Positions 1 through 23,699 of a stretch of DNA of 64,000 nt are shown one piece after another. Each line of letters opens with the position of its first letter. Position 1 is the stretch's first letter. Source of the DNA: Chondrosia reniformis (lineage: Eukaryota > Porifera > Demospongiae > Chondrillida > Chondrillidae); the NCBI GenBank assembly GCA_947172415.1, contig OX359194.1, forward strand, positions 930,001-994,000. The letters are read 5' to 3'. The notes under the pieces were generated by a model, which saw only the letters and a program-made list of their open reading frames with translations, did no database searches and had not been told where the DNA came from. A program made the translations under genes and the position numbers.

Positions 1-11292
<11,292 letters not shown>

Positions 11293-11814
11293 ACGAGTGT
11301 GAACATTTGGAGTGTCTGTTTTTCTTTTTCACAATAAATAACTAGGGCCAAATTAATATTAGTGTAAGGTTGTTCTATAACTGCAAATCATATGTGTTTT
11401 TGTGAGGAAAAATGATTTTGTGATGAACATATATACGTATATATTGAAATGACAACCTCATCACAACTGCATCTGCATAAATGTATGAATGATAATAATA
11501 ATAATGATTTTTATTAATGTGACATGCTATTCTGAAAAAAAAATCAGGAATAGCCCAACCCATGGTGGGTTTACAAGTCACTGGCAGGGGGTATAGATTT
11601 CCAGGGCCATGCAGGGAGAGTGTATGTATTACAAAACCTTTATGGAACAAAAAATTAATGAGAATGAGTGAGAGATTTACGATGAATGTACATACTGTAA
11701 ATATAATTTGAGATCTTTTGATTTGGGTTTGTTAGTATGAAGTGTTTTTTTGGATACTTGGGTAAGAGTAGATGTTAGGGGATAAAAGTGAGCACTCAGC
11801 AAAAAGATTACTTG
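11293..11814. other. Intergenic, nothing recognised after the gene A polyA signal
   Basis: AT-rich sequence between the end of gene A and the orphan FN3 exon. I see no coding region, structural RNA or transposon ends. Confidence 0.5.
11333..11338 (+). terminator. Probable polyadenylation signal of gene A
   Basis: A canonical AATAAA lies 41 bp after the stop codon in T-rich DNA. P2 keeps the same feature 69 bp after its stop (36336-36341). Confidence 0.6.
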
Positions 11815-12051
11815 ACTGTTCCATGGACTGCAGTTACTGATCCAATTATGTATAATATATTATATGTAGTTAGGTATTCAACTGATAGAGGTAATGAAAC
11901 AGATCCACCATCTGATGCAATGAAGAGATCAGGAATTACAGCTACATCAACTACACTGACTGGACTTCAATCAAGTACCACCTACTATGTTTGGGTAGCA
12001 GCTGAAATCATTGGTGCTGGAGTTCAAGGAACTTACGTACATACAGTATGA
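11815..12051 (+). pseudogene. Orphan, truncated FN3 exon
   Basis: This reads WTAVTDPIMYNILYVVRYST and continues through the FN3 core to an AEIIGAGVQG end, nearly identical to the gene A exon at 1-277. It lacks the first two beta strands (compare the complete homologue at 43484-43816 in gene D). The donor region after VQG is replaced by a short run ending in TGA, and I find no acceptor joining it to gene B. It looks like a leftover of a duplicated ectodomain. An unannotated exon of a rare transcript is the alternative. Confidence 0.65.
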
Positions 12052-12694
12052 GAATACCAAATGGTATAGTTATATGATTGAATAATTATCACAAAATTTT
12101 TGGGGCACCATTCATAAATTATGTTTTAGTTTGGTTTCCTGTTAGTATGGTCTAATTTACTATAATTTTGTATATGTAATAAGAGCACTGTATATGATTC
12201 TTATATAAAGAAATTGTATAATACATACAAACAAAATATTTTGCCAATTGCAATATCAAGTGCTAAAACACTAAAAACATCAAATTAAGAAATTTCGAGC
12301 CCTATATCATTAGACATCTTATTGAAAATTCTCTTTTATTATTATTCTGGAATTATTCTGGTAGAAAATGAAGCTCAAATAAGATACACATACAGGAGAA
12401 GTGAAAGTGATTGATTGTGGGAGAAATTGGATCAGGAATGATTGCAACAAGTGTTATTTACAACTATATGTATATACATACGTAAACCTGTAATTGATGA
12501 AACGTTGTGTATATACGTAATACTGTATATTAATTGATAATTTATTGACTTGATCCAGCTCAAGTATACATTTTGTTATTATCATTAGTAAAGCTAACAC
12601 AGTAGTTGCATATATATATTCTGAAATTTAAGTAACTTAACCATACACTCCATGCCAGCTGATGTATATGGTGTGCCCAAAACCAGAAGTGCAT
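12052..12694. other. Intergenic, no gene seen
   Basis: Very AT-rich sequence without a supported gene. The short ORF starting at 12662 is formed mainly by the dispersed repeat that follows. Confidence 0.5.
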
Positions 12695-12930
12695 GGATTG
12701 GCCAAGGATTCACAGAAGATCAAGATAAAGAAAAAGACAAAGACTCCCAGGATCACTGATGAAGGGTGGAATTCCCAGAAACGGCTGTCTGACCCAGTGG
12801 AGAAGAAGATGAAAGAAGGGAAAAGAAGGAAGAAAAGACTACTGTATCTTCATCTAAAGCTCTCTTTAGGTTTAGTTCCCCTATAGGCTCTTTTTACAGA
12901 ATAGGCATATAGCATGTAGGAAAATGGTAT
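12695..12930 (-). repeat. Dispersed repeat family R1, inverted copy
   Basis: R1 is a roughly 180-200 bp repeat whose forward consensus runs from ttcctacatgctatgcc, through ctatagggaactaaa, to tgtttctgggaattccacc and ctttgtctttttcttgatc. I count about ten copies in the window. This one is reversed relative to the others, and with the forward copy at 13258 it makes an inverted pair about 330 bp apart. No coding capacity; SINE or MITE origin is undecided. Confidence 0.75.
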
Positions 12931-13257
12931 CTTAGATTTTTCATGGTAAATTACTTAAATTTCAGTATATATGCAACTTCTGTGTGATCGATTACGTATA
13001 TCATATATATAATCACTGTACATATGCATGTTACGTACATGTCTGTGATATATCTGGAAGCTCTAAGTATCGCTGATTATCGATAGATGCACTAAGTTCT
13101 GACCGCAATGGGATACGTACAGTTATATAGGATCAGAGGAGCTAAAAGTTTACATTTTTGAACATTTTCGCTATCAATTATATTACAAGATACGATTAAA
13201 TTCCGTTAGAACAGTGAGTTATTGGACATAGTTACTCTTAAATCCTTCCTATGATCT

Positions 13258-13445
13258 CTTACACCATTTTCCTACATGCTATGCCAATATAAAAAGGCCT
13301 ATAGGGAACTAAAGCTTTGGATGGAAGACACAGGAGTCTTCTCTTCCTTCTTCAGCTCCACTCTGCTGTTTCTGGGAATCCCACTCTTCCATCAGTAACC
13401 CTAGGGATCTTTGTCTTTTTCTTGATCTGATCTTTGTAGCTACAC
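13258..13445 (+). repeat. Dispersed repeat R1, forward copy
   Basis: Full-length copy. The roughly 250 bp upstream of it (ctgattatcgat..., ttcgctatcaatta...) recur upstream of the R1 copies at 27465 and 36880. This shows that the intergenic block was duplicated together with the genes. Confidence 0.75.
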
Positions 13446-13687
13446 TACTGATCCGAGAAGGCCGAAATATATTAAACACATCATTATTTATAATATCGAT
13501 ACATCCATATATTTGTAGGTAATCAAGGCACTATAAATAGCCATATAGGTAGAGTGTCCTATATGTCATTCATTTTTTATATGAAACCTGAAATGCAATC
13601 AATAATTATAATCCGTTAAGATTTCCTATTCATTATTTGTAATTACTGACAAGCAATTTGATTTTTGAGATAATCATGTAGTTTTAC

Positions 13688-13991
13688 GGCCAGCCAAAAT
13701 AAATTTATAGTTTCTCATCTCCGTGCGTGCCTTGTTTTGTCTCCCCGTGCCCTGTGTTTTTATAGGTTAATGATCTAACACTGTGAATGACATTATGCCT
13801 GTGTCTGTGACCTATGTCCTAAATATAACCTTTAACCTTAAATATTAATCAATTGTTGGCATTACATTAGCTGTCCCTGTCACGTATTGCTGCTGTCTTT
13901 CATGAATAAAAATAAGAATAAACACCTCCTCCCGCCCCAAGGTGTCTGAGCCTCAATGTAATGAGAAACTAATAATTTATTTTGTCTGGCC
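13688..13991. mobile_element. MITE with about 30-bp terminal inverted repeats
   Basis: The left end ggccagccaaaataaa and the right end, read in reverse complement as ggccagacaaaataaa, match over about 30 bp, with 300 bp between outer ends and no ORF. The paralogous spacer near 27930 in the next unit lacks it. It therefore inserted after that duplication, or was lost there. Confidence 0.75.
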
Positions 13992-14458
13992 TAATATATA
14001 TTATTTATCATTTATTAAAGTGACACATGCACATAAAAAGAGCACAAGGCCAAGCAGGGGCCCATGAGTCACTATATATGTCTATTAAATATTACAGTTG
14101 TGAGTCAGGATGATCAGGAACATATTGCATGTATACATGTAGACATTGGAATTCTTCATCTTCTAAATCAGTGAAGTTTCTTTTCAAATCATGTGATCCT
14201 CATCATACTGTATCTACTTCTCCCTGTACAAGCAATCCATGCATGGCATCCCTATCTATCTTTGTGCTTAGGATCATCAAAAAAATATCACTTCATTAAT
14301 AATATAGTACTATTTAACTAAATTCATCTAGAGATAGGGTGGGATGGGATATATATATACGTATATGTGTACGTAGATATAGATTATATATATATATATA
14401 TATATATATACGTATATTATACAAGTCATTGTATTTCCTCACAATTTTATACAATTAG

Positions 14459-16849
14459 ATGTTGCAGATCTTTTTCAATTTGCATCATTCCTGGACTGAC
14501 TCTGCTATTGTTTGCCTGTTAATTTTGTCAGGTACGTAATTGGTTAGAACTTCATATTTTAAAAAAATATGGTTAACATGCCTATGAAGCTAAGAGGCCT
14601 ACTTAAAATGACATTTAGGTTTGCTCCATATAACTATATAGTCTGAGGAAAGAGTCTTTGATGAGATTATTGTTGGGCTTACATCCTCCACTGGGTCAGA
14701 CAGCTGTTTCAGGGAATTCCTCTGTAAATTAGTGAACCTTAGTGTCCTTGTCTTCTTGCTGGTCTTCTGTAAGTGACATTCTGGCCTTATCCATTTTGTA
14801 TACCTATATGCACATTTGTGCCAGCAAGATGTAAATGTTGAGAATGATATGATTATTTCTTTAAATTTGTACAGGTATAATAAGCTGCCTTTATATATTT
14901 ACGTATACATATGTAACAATTAAAATGATAATTACTTAGCTCATGATCAGTACCAAAAGCTATTATAACCTTTATATATGCATTCTGCTAGATTTAATAC
15001 TTTTATATGATTCTTTGCATTATTCTTTTACTGTATATAGCAGTATCACCATCACCATCACTATCTCAAACCCAAGGTATGTACCTCTTTAGTCATGCAT
15101 ACTATGTATGGATGTCAAAAAACCTGCAAATTATATATATATATCAGATTGAATTAAACCAATCATTTCAACCTTCCTGCCCTGCACTTCAACTATATAA
15201 CCACATGATTTTACTTATTCAAACTATCCAGTTTTCATTCAGGGATGCATGTCTTAAAATTAGCTTTGACTATATATGTACATGAAATTTGAGTCAAGAT
15301 TATTTGGCTAATTGTGTAGTTCCATCTCAAGTGAGTAATATTCAGATTACTCAGACAGTGTCAAATGGAATGATCAATTTAAGAGTTACATGGAATAAGC
15401 CAACCAGTGATCGTCCCATACAACACTATGAAGTTCAATACAGGAAACAAGGTGTATCCAGATGGACCTCAGTAACACTGAACCCAACCACCAGACAGAC
15501 TACTATAAGTAATGTGGATAAAGGTAGTGTTTATAATGTTAGAGTGAGGGCTGTGTCTGATGTTGGATCTGGACAGTGGAGAAGTGTTACTAGTCAGAGG
15601 ACATATAGAGGTATGAATATAAGACCATTTTTTTTAATGAATTTGCTATACTTATGTACTTTTGCAGTTCCATCACAAGTGAGTAATATTCAGTTTACTC
15701 AGACAGTGTCAAATGGAATAATCAATTTACAAGTGACATGGAATGAGCCAACCAGTGATCGTCCCATACAACACTATGAAGTTCAGTACAGGAAACAAGG
15801 TGTATCCAGTTGGACCTCAGTAACACTGAACCCAACCACCAGACAGACTACTATAAGGAATGTGGATAAAGGTAGTGTTTATAATGTTAGAGTGAGGGCT
15901 GTGTCTGATGTTGGATCTGGACAGTGGAGAAGTGTTACTAGTCAGAGGACATATAGAGGTATGAATATAAGACCATTTTTTTTAATGAATTTGCTATACT
16001 TATGTACTTTTGCAGTTCCATCACAAGTGAGTAATATTCAGTTTATTCAGACAGTGTCAAATGGAATAATCAATTTACAAGTGACATGGAATGAGCCAAC
16101 CAGTGATCGTCTCATACAGCGCTATGAAGTTCAGTACAGGAAACAAGGTGTATCCAGTTGGACCTCAGTAACACCAAACCCAACCACCAGACAGACTACA
16201 GTAAGGAATGTGGATAGAGGTAGTGTTTATAATGTTCAAGTGAGAGCTGTGTCTGATGTTGGATCTGGACAGTGGAGAAGTGTTACTAGTCAGAGGACAT
16301 ATAGAGGTATATACCTATATAATTCCTAAATGCTTTTACTGTACTTTGTCAAATATTTTATATGTTAAAAATTCATATGCAGCTGACATTATAGTATTGT
16401 GCTATTTATGTACGTATATCATATCATGCATATGTGAACAGTAAATATTCTTTGTATTATCCAGTTCCAGGTACTCCCACTAACCTCATGATATCTCCTC
16501 CATCTGGATCATGTGACCAACTGATGGTTACTTGGACAGCACCATCTAACACTGGAGGACTACCAGTCAAGTATAAAGTGTATAGAAATGGTGATGAGGT
16601 ACATTCAATGAGAACTACTACTACTACTACATTGAGTGGTCTAACAGCTAACACACAGTACACAGTGAGAGTAGTAGCTTTCAATGACTTGGGAGATGGA
16701 GGAAATGTAACAGGAACAGGACGAACTAGACCTGAAGGTATATACATGCTTGATATTATTTAATTAGACAATTACTATATACTGAACTATATGTATACGT
16801 ATATGAATGATCTTGGTATAATCTACATTCTGAGGAGCATTTTGTAAAA

Positions 16850-16891
<42 letters not shown>

Positions 16892-19800
16892 CAGATAGTA
16901 TGTGTAATAATTTCAGAATGTACTATGTGTGAGATATTATCTATATATATAATATATAATATACGTATAATTCCATTGTATTTACTCATATATATATAGC
17001 TCCTTCAATATCTTCACTGTCAGCCAGTTCCTCAACACAACTCATCATCACACTCACTGCACCAGATAGATCATCTTCTCTTACTTACAAGTGTACTATA
17101 TCTACAACTGTGAGTGGTCTGTCTCCAAAGACTGTAACTGGTACAGTGTTACAGTATACAGTGGATGGTTTAAGTCCTTATGTTACTTACACTGTTGAAT
17201 GTACATCATCGAATGGAGAAGCTTCTTGTAATTGTAACACGAACACTATAAGAATGCTTTCTGATGGTGAGTTGTGTTTTTGCTAATTACCTTATACATT
17301 ATATATACACTACGTACCTTACCTCTTAAGAAAAAATATTTTACCAGACTGGTATACGTATATATAATAATCTCAAACTAGCTTTGATCAGACTGTGTTT
17401 AGATGCGTATTGTTCTCTTTAAGCTTTAAGATTGTGTAAAAAAGAATAAGTACAATTATTACCATTTGTACATACATAGTCAATTCTATATATTTTATCA
17501 ACTGATTGATTAAAATAATATCAGCTTTATATATAATTTATAATTATCCAACTAGTACTTAAAATGTGAATACTTTTTGATTTTTTTCTGTAGCTCCAAG
17601 TGGACCACCACTAAACTTAGTAGATATCAGATCTAGAACCAACACTTTAGTTACTCTATCTTGGGATCCACCAGAGGAAAAGGACAGAAATGGTATTATC
17701 ACTGGATATGATGTCAAATACAAACCAACTGATGATTCAGCTGAAGAAATAAACAAAGAAGTGGAAGGAACAAATGTTGTTATCAGTAATCTGATTGCTT
17801 GTAAAAAATACATATTCATGGTAGCTGCTAAAACTAGTAAAGGAATTGGACCGTATGTGGACAATGGACTGGAAAGAGGTAAATATGGTTCAATAACTGT
17901 AGGTATGTCATTGAGTAAAATGTAAATTTTTCAGTGCTCCAGGTCAAACCTAGCTACTGTAAAACCCTTAATACTAATGTCTATTAGATTTAACGTTTTA
18001 CCACATATGACTTATTAGCTTCCATTAAATTTAGCATTTGTTGTATATACTTGCTCCTACTGTGTAATAATAAACAATTTAACGACCTTAAATGTTAGCG
18101 AATGATATCACATCGCTAAATTCACTAACATTAATGGCACACTAATTTTAAGGGTTTACAGTATATATATATATAAAACAGCTAATTATAACACACACTA
18201 ATTTGCAAAAAAGCTCAAAACCAATGTAATATGCCTTAACATCAACAAATTCAAGTGTATGCAAATGTCAGAATAACAGCCATGGTTAATTCTACTAACT
18301 GATTTATCAGCTTTAAAATTGAATGTTTTGACCTGCTGTGGTAATAACAATAACAACCACAACCCAAAGGTTGCACTTTATAATGTATATATGAGTTTTG
18401 TTAATGATATATATATAGTTGTAAGTATATACGTACGTAAAGTATTTAAATAGTTATATGCAAAAAGCAACATAATCTTTACAGTTCCAGGTAAAGTTGT
18501 TGATCTCAGGAAAGGGGAGTCTACTGGCAGATCAGTGACCATTATGTGGGATTCTCCACAGGAATCAGAGGACTATGAAACCTTAAAATACCTCATTAGG
18601 GATGGTATTGAGGGAAGTGAACTGAGTACCAGATGTAGACGACCACGTACAAGTGTTACATTATCTAATTTAGGTAGGTATAAGTATACACTTGATATTT
18701 GGACAGTGTAATTTTAACCTAATTCATTTTAATATATATAATATATATATATACGTTTTAAACATACATACGTAGGTGTTAACATACGTATACATAGCTA
18801 CATAGGTGGTAATGATAATTCTTACTTAAAGTTATAGCTCAGTGAAATTTTATGTATATAATAATACTATGTAGAAAATTCCAATATACCATTTTCCTAC
18901 ATGCTATGCCAACTCTGTAAAAAGCTTAGAGGGAACTAAACCTGGAGAAAGCTTTGTATTAGGATATAGGGACATTTTCTTTCTTCTTCTGCTCCATTGG
19001 GGCAGACAGCTGTTTCTATGAATTCCACCCATCATCAGTGATCCTAGGAATCTTTGTCTTTTTCTATATCTTGATCTTTGTGAATCCTTTGTGTATGTAT
19101 GTTACTTGAACAGTGTAAAGCATATATATTAACCATAGTAATTAATGATAACTCTAACCCAAGGTTATAACTTGTACAAATAAATGTAGTTAATGGAGTT
19201 CCATATGAAATTAGAGTGTCTGCAGCTACAAATGGAGGAGAAGGAGAGGAGAGTAGATTGATCTTCTTTTTGAAACAATTAGGTAAGTTACTTTTTAAGA
19301 GATGAGTAATATATCTATTGATAGAGACTTTTCGTGGTAGATATACAGTGCTGATTAAAAGTCTTTTAACAAAGCACACGCAGCATACTTGAGCCTAAAA
19401 TTATACCCGTGCATATATAACAGTTACTTGTGAAATAGTGCGGATAATAGTGCAAAGGTTTGGATTAGAACTAAGCCCTCCCACAATTAGAAGAATCTGA
19501 TACCTTAGGATGACCCTCAACTGGGTAGTAGATTCGGACCGATGATAGATGTATGATATGATAGAGCATATATCAGCGCCAATACTTGTTAATTATAATA
19601 AACGTCATTTGCACATACGAGCTTAAAATGTACTCATACGAGTATAACATTTATTCAATACTTATCGCACTCGCAAAATTTAGTTAAGGGACTTTTAATC
19701 GTCACTGTACATAATTTTTCAACTTATAAAACTTTATATAGTGTAGTAATTAGTCCAATTAAAATGTATCAATTGTATACGTATGATTTGATTTTTAGTT

Positions 19801-21278
19801 AGTACCTCTCTGTACGTAAGTGTTGCTTTTTGTCTCCCCTTGTTGTAAAAATAAAATTTATGTATTTTTTATACTTGCATCATCAATTTCTACTTAATTA
19901 AGATGTTTTTGACTTAAGAGATGAGATATACATTAATAGGATAAAATAAAGATTTAACTTTTTGTATGGTCTTTACTTGATAGCTCCTATCAGAGCAGTC
20001 AATGCCTCTACAATCAAGACGGCATGGAGTGGCAACTCACTCAATATAAGATGGGAACCACTAAGTCTACATGAAACAAGAGGATTTCCAGTGTACTATA
20101 TATACCTCAATGATAGTAGTGGACCTGTTAAGAGAGAAATAGAACCAACAGCTAACACTACAGAATCAAGTATAGTGATTGATGGATTAGACTCATCTCA
20201 GACTTTTATGGTAGCTATTGGAGTTTCTACTGGTGGTGGGAATTTATTAGGTCCAGTCAGTGAATCAGGTAAATAGAAAAGCAGTCTGAATGTACTGTAT
20301 AATAGGTCCAGCAATTGCAAGTGAATCAGGTATATATATATATATATTTTGTCACTGGATTTTCTATACATTTTGATATTTAAGAAAGTTTTAATTTTTC
20401 CGCTGGTCTCCATTACAATTCAATTTCCCTTGCTTTTAAATGAGATGCTGTTTCATTATATTTTTATATATAGGTGTACATTATGCACTTATATTATGAA
20501 ACTTCAGAGACGTATATATATGTATGTATTATATATATATTCAATATGTCTAGATTACTTGAGTATATATATATTCAATATGTCTAGATTACTTGAGTAG
20601 TTCGTGGAGCATGTCCATATATGGATATCAGTGATATAAATTCCCATAACTATTACAAAAATGATGAACTTATAAATCATCTTCATTTTACACAGTGGTT
20701 GAGGCGGTCACATTTCAGTCAGACTTGCCAGTTGGGTTGACCATTGGATTGCTGTTGGGAGGTGCTTTGATTGGGGTCATCTGTGGAGTTGGAGTCATTT
20801 GTATTGTGTGTAAGCTTCGTCTCACTAAATTTAAGAAGAGAGAAATATCAGAAAAGAAACAGACTGAAAAGTTAGAAGTCAAATAATTATATAAGATTTT
20901 AGAAATCCATTAAATATTAATAATTATTATATTGATTAGGCTGAATCTCTTCAAGTTATAATTGCATAAAGATATATTTATAATTAATTGCAGTCTTTTC
21001 TTTCTTTTCTTTCGTCTTCTGCTTTACTGGGCCAGACAGCTGTTTCTGGGAATTCCACACTTCATCAGTGAATATGGGAATCTTTTGTGAATCTTTGGTA
21101 CTCTATTAATCTTAAATCTTACTTATTACACAATTTTGGCACATGGATGTCATTCCTAATGTTGCTTAGGTTTGAGGAAGATCTGAAGGTCAAGTATAAA
21201 GTGCCATTGGATATAGTCAAAATAGAGGCCAATCCAGCTTATGATGCTGTACATGTTTCCAAGAAAGAGGAGACGTAG
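14459..21278 (+). CDS. Gene B: short-tail FN3 receptor (signal peptide - 8 FN3 - TM - NPxY tail), complete
   Basis: Type I membrane protein of the cluster without phosphatase domains. Exons, all in frame: 14459-14531, 15041-15076, 15320-15610, 15668-15958, 16016-16306, 16465-16737, 17000-17266, 17594-17878, 18485-18673, 19190-19282, 19984-20268, 20696-20870, 21170-21278. The ATG at 14459 opens MLQIFFNLHHSW with a hydrophobic VCLLILSG end, a plausible signal peptide in a phase-1 exon, and is conserved in gene C. A 12-residue linker (AVSPSPSLSQTQ), three near-identical FN3 exons, four other FN3 types (one split) and the membrane-proximal FN3 follow. The tail ends NPAYDAVHVSKKEET. The donor at 20871 (gttaga) is weak but is the one that gives the tail conserved in B, C and D. 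The cytoplasmic role is unknown; NPxY motifs bind PTB-domain adaptors. Confidence 0.82.
15320..16306 (+). repeat. Gene B tandem FN3 exon array (three copies, period 348 bp)
   Basis: Exons at 15320, 15668 and 16016, each 291 bp. The introns between them are also translatable in frame, so reading straight through gives one ORF of 346 codons from 15289 to 16329. Skipped splicing would therefore not truncate the protein. Copies 1-2 differ by only a few bases, and the two introns carry the same atgaatataagacc... sequence. Confidence 0.88.
16851..16892. repeat. Compound dinucleotide microsatellite (CT)n(TA)n
   Basis: A CT run followed directly by a TA run, in the gene B intron between the SCDQ-type and SISSLSASS-type FN3 exons. 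Confidence 0.9.
17957..18161. mobile_element. MITE, TA-flanked, in gene B intron
   Basis: Left end ctgtaaaacccttaa and right end ttaagggtttacag are inverted copies flanked by TA on both sides, about 205 bp in all, with no ORF. A TA target duplication is typical of Tc1/mariner-type non-autonomous elements. The corresponding intron of gene C lacks it. Confidence 0.75.
18890..19095 (+). repeat. Dispersed repeat R1 copy in gene B split-FN3 intron
   Basis: Same consensus order as the 13258 copy. Gene E has an R1 copy at the same intron position (55555-55755). The insertion therefore predates the B/E split, although gene C now lacks it (its intron 32084-32151 is only 68 bp). Confidence 0.75.
19346..19707. 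mobile_element. Tc1/mariner-like MITE in gene B intron
   Basis: Ends cagtgctgattaaaagtc and, reverse complemented, cagtgacgattaaaagtc, with TA on each side. Length 362 bp, no transposase reading frame. Paralogous introns in C and E lack it. Confidence 0.75.
20696..21278 (+). other. Gene B short-tail cassette: TM exon and NPxY tail exon
   Basis: Exon 20696-20870 encodes a Gly-rich span (GLLLGGALIGVICGVG) and a basic stretch KFKKREISEKKQ. The intron holds part of an R1 copy (about 20995-21100). Exon 21170-21278 encodes FEEDLKVKYKVPLDIV..ANPAYDAV and the stop TAG. Two tyrosines, in YKVP and NPAYDAV, stand 17 residues apart. If the intron is kept, the protein stops at 20886 after EKLEVK and loses both tyrosines. 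Confidence 0.78.
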
Positions 21279-21640
21279 CTATAGTGGACTAAATGAAATT
21301 GAATTTAAGATGCAAGACTATTTTCTAAAGTTTTCTTCTATATAAATATAACAGCCATGATATAAATTGGCCTTGAAGGCAAGCAACCGTGTATCATTGG
21401 AAAATGAACAAACTTTAAAATCACCCATTTTCGTTTTCTTCTTCTTCATCTTCTTCTTCATCTTCTTCGCCCGCTGTAACTAAAATACGAAATAAGCCTT
21501 CGGACTACTTCTTAAGCGAAAATACTCTATATTTTACAAGCAAGGGTGTTGTATGATTTGTGCATATATAGCTAATGCTTCACTGTGTAACATCCCTACA
21601 TCTTCACCATTTTTGTAGAAAATTTTTATTGTTCTCTAGA
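21279..21640. other. Short spacer between gene B and P1
   Basis: A 3' UTR-like AT-rich sequence with a CTT/TTC-rich stretch near 21435-21470. A segment around 21560-21630 resembles the insert at 23800-23930 inside P1. Confidence 0.5.
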
Positions 21641-22413
21641 TGGTGATAACAATTTAGGAGATGTCAGTGAGACAGGTATATATCATGTAAATGCAAACAG
21701 ATCAGCCATCTTGATCTGCTAAAATATCTATACTTATAACTTCGATTAATATACTCTTATATCATTATAAAATAACAGTAGTGTCATTATCTAGTGCTTC
21801 AGACGGTGCTTCTACAATAGTAGTAGCAGTTGTAGTAGTTGTGATAGCTGTTCTATCTGTTCTTTCCATTTTTATAATTGTCGGACTAATCATCTTTCAC
21901 AAGTGAGTATTTTGTATTGCATTATAGAGAATATTGCTTACTCTATACTATATAACTTGCTTATACGTAAAATTAATAACTGCGTATGCCAAATATAAAC
22001 AAATGCTAAATGCAGCTGAGGCATTTTACCTTCAAAAGGCACAAGCCCCAATAAGACACATACCTCAATACCATGATATATGTAGACTTTGTAATGTCAT
22101 GTTACTTTTTGGTAGATTGAGTTCAAAACAACTAAGTTCTTCATGTTACATTTATATACGTATGTGTGTGTGCATTTATAATTTACAGTTTATTGATGCT
22201 GTACAGTTGTCTCTATATTATTGTTTGTACATATCTCTTTATATTGCATATGTATGTATATAAATAATTAGGAGAGGTAAACTGTTAAGATATTATTGTT
22301 TGTAAGGAATATGAGGTATAAATTCAGCATTTATACACTTTGCATAATGATTTGATTTTCAACTTTTTAGTTATGTGCTTAAATATATAATTAATAGAGG
22401 TCTTAAATAATTA

Positions 22414-22595
<182 letters not shown>

Positions 22596-23699
22596 ATAGA
22601 CTATTGTTAATGATCCAAATGGAGTTGAAGCAATAGCTAAAGAACACAGAAACAAAAACAGATATCTCAACATACACACTTGTGAGCAATGTGCTATATA
22701 TTATTATATAGAACATCTTTATTAAAAAATTGTATAATATATACATATTGAACATCTATGCATAACATACGTATATGTATAATATTATATATATGTACAT
22801 ATATTATGTTATGTATTCTACATAGTTGACCATTCCAGGGTAGTACTATATATCTGTTCCTGATGAGAATGGAAGTGACTATATCAATGCTTCCTACATT
22901 GATGTGAGTATTTATTACGTATAAAGCTTCAATTGAGTTTGTTCAATGTGCAACATTATGTATGTAATTTTATGTATAGATTTTTGTATATAGCCAAGTT
23001 AAAGTACATGAATATAACATTACTATACAAACATTCTCATTTAGGGTTACAACACGATCAATGCTTACATTGCATCACAGGGATAAACAGTATATTCAAT
23101 ATAATATAAATATGTGTTTATTAACCCTAAGGATGAGAAAGCTGTGCAAATCACACACAAATCACTGTATTTGCTCTGCTACTGTTGCAGGTCCAACGCC
23201 AGACACAATATCAGACTGCATATTGCATCGCAAGGTATTATAAATGATCTTTACATTTAATATGTAAGTTTATATTTTTAGCATTTCTTTTGTAAGGTCC
23301 AACACCAGATACAGTAGCAGACTTCTGGCAGATGATTTGGGATAGTAAAACTCCTGTCATTGTCATGTTGACCCAACCTGAAGAGAAGGGAAAGGTAATA
23401 TGTTTGTATATTTGCAACTGAACTTTTCTAGCTCTTAATTTCCATTTAATAATTATCCACATAGAGACCCATATATTGATCTGAATTACAAATATATATA
23501 TGCCATCAATTCTGTAATATTATATATTTTATAATCTACCAGAGGAAGTGTGAGTGTTACTGGAAAGATGATTCTGGAGAGCCTTACTGTCCAGGAAGAG
23601 GGTTTACAGTTGTATGTAGTAAACAGATGTCTTGGTTTTTGCTGATTATCAAGTTCGAGAAATAACTCTCAGAAATGTATGTTAGCGCTTAATAATAAT

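Noticed and set aside
12662-12886. Lys-rich 74-codon frame
   Set aside because: Its sequence is that of the R1 repeat, which occurs in introns and in both orientations elsewhere.
15661-15667. Reading the introns between gene B FN3 exons as coding because they are in frame
   Set aside because: Polypyrimidine-AG acceptors and GT donors are conserved with the other arrays, and the intron peptides interrupt the FN3 spacing; retention is possible but not the main form.
19800-19980. Possible promoter or separate gene start before the STIKTAW exon of gene B
   Set aside because: No start codon with a signal peptide; the exon joins its neighbours in phase 1 like the rest of the gene.
20800-20825. 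Alternative donor (gtgtaagc) inside the gene B TM exon
   Set aside because: It gives the wrong phase for the tail exon and is not conserved in genes C or D; the gttaga/gttaag donor is present in all three.
21170-21278. ITAM or ITIM in the short tails
   Set aside because: Neither tyrosine has the needed hydrophobic residue at -2, the YxVP motif has Pro at +3, and the spacing is too long; only NPxY and YxxP can be supported.
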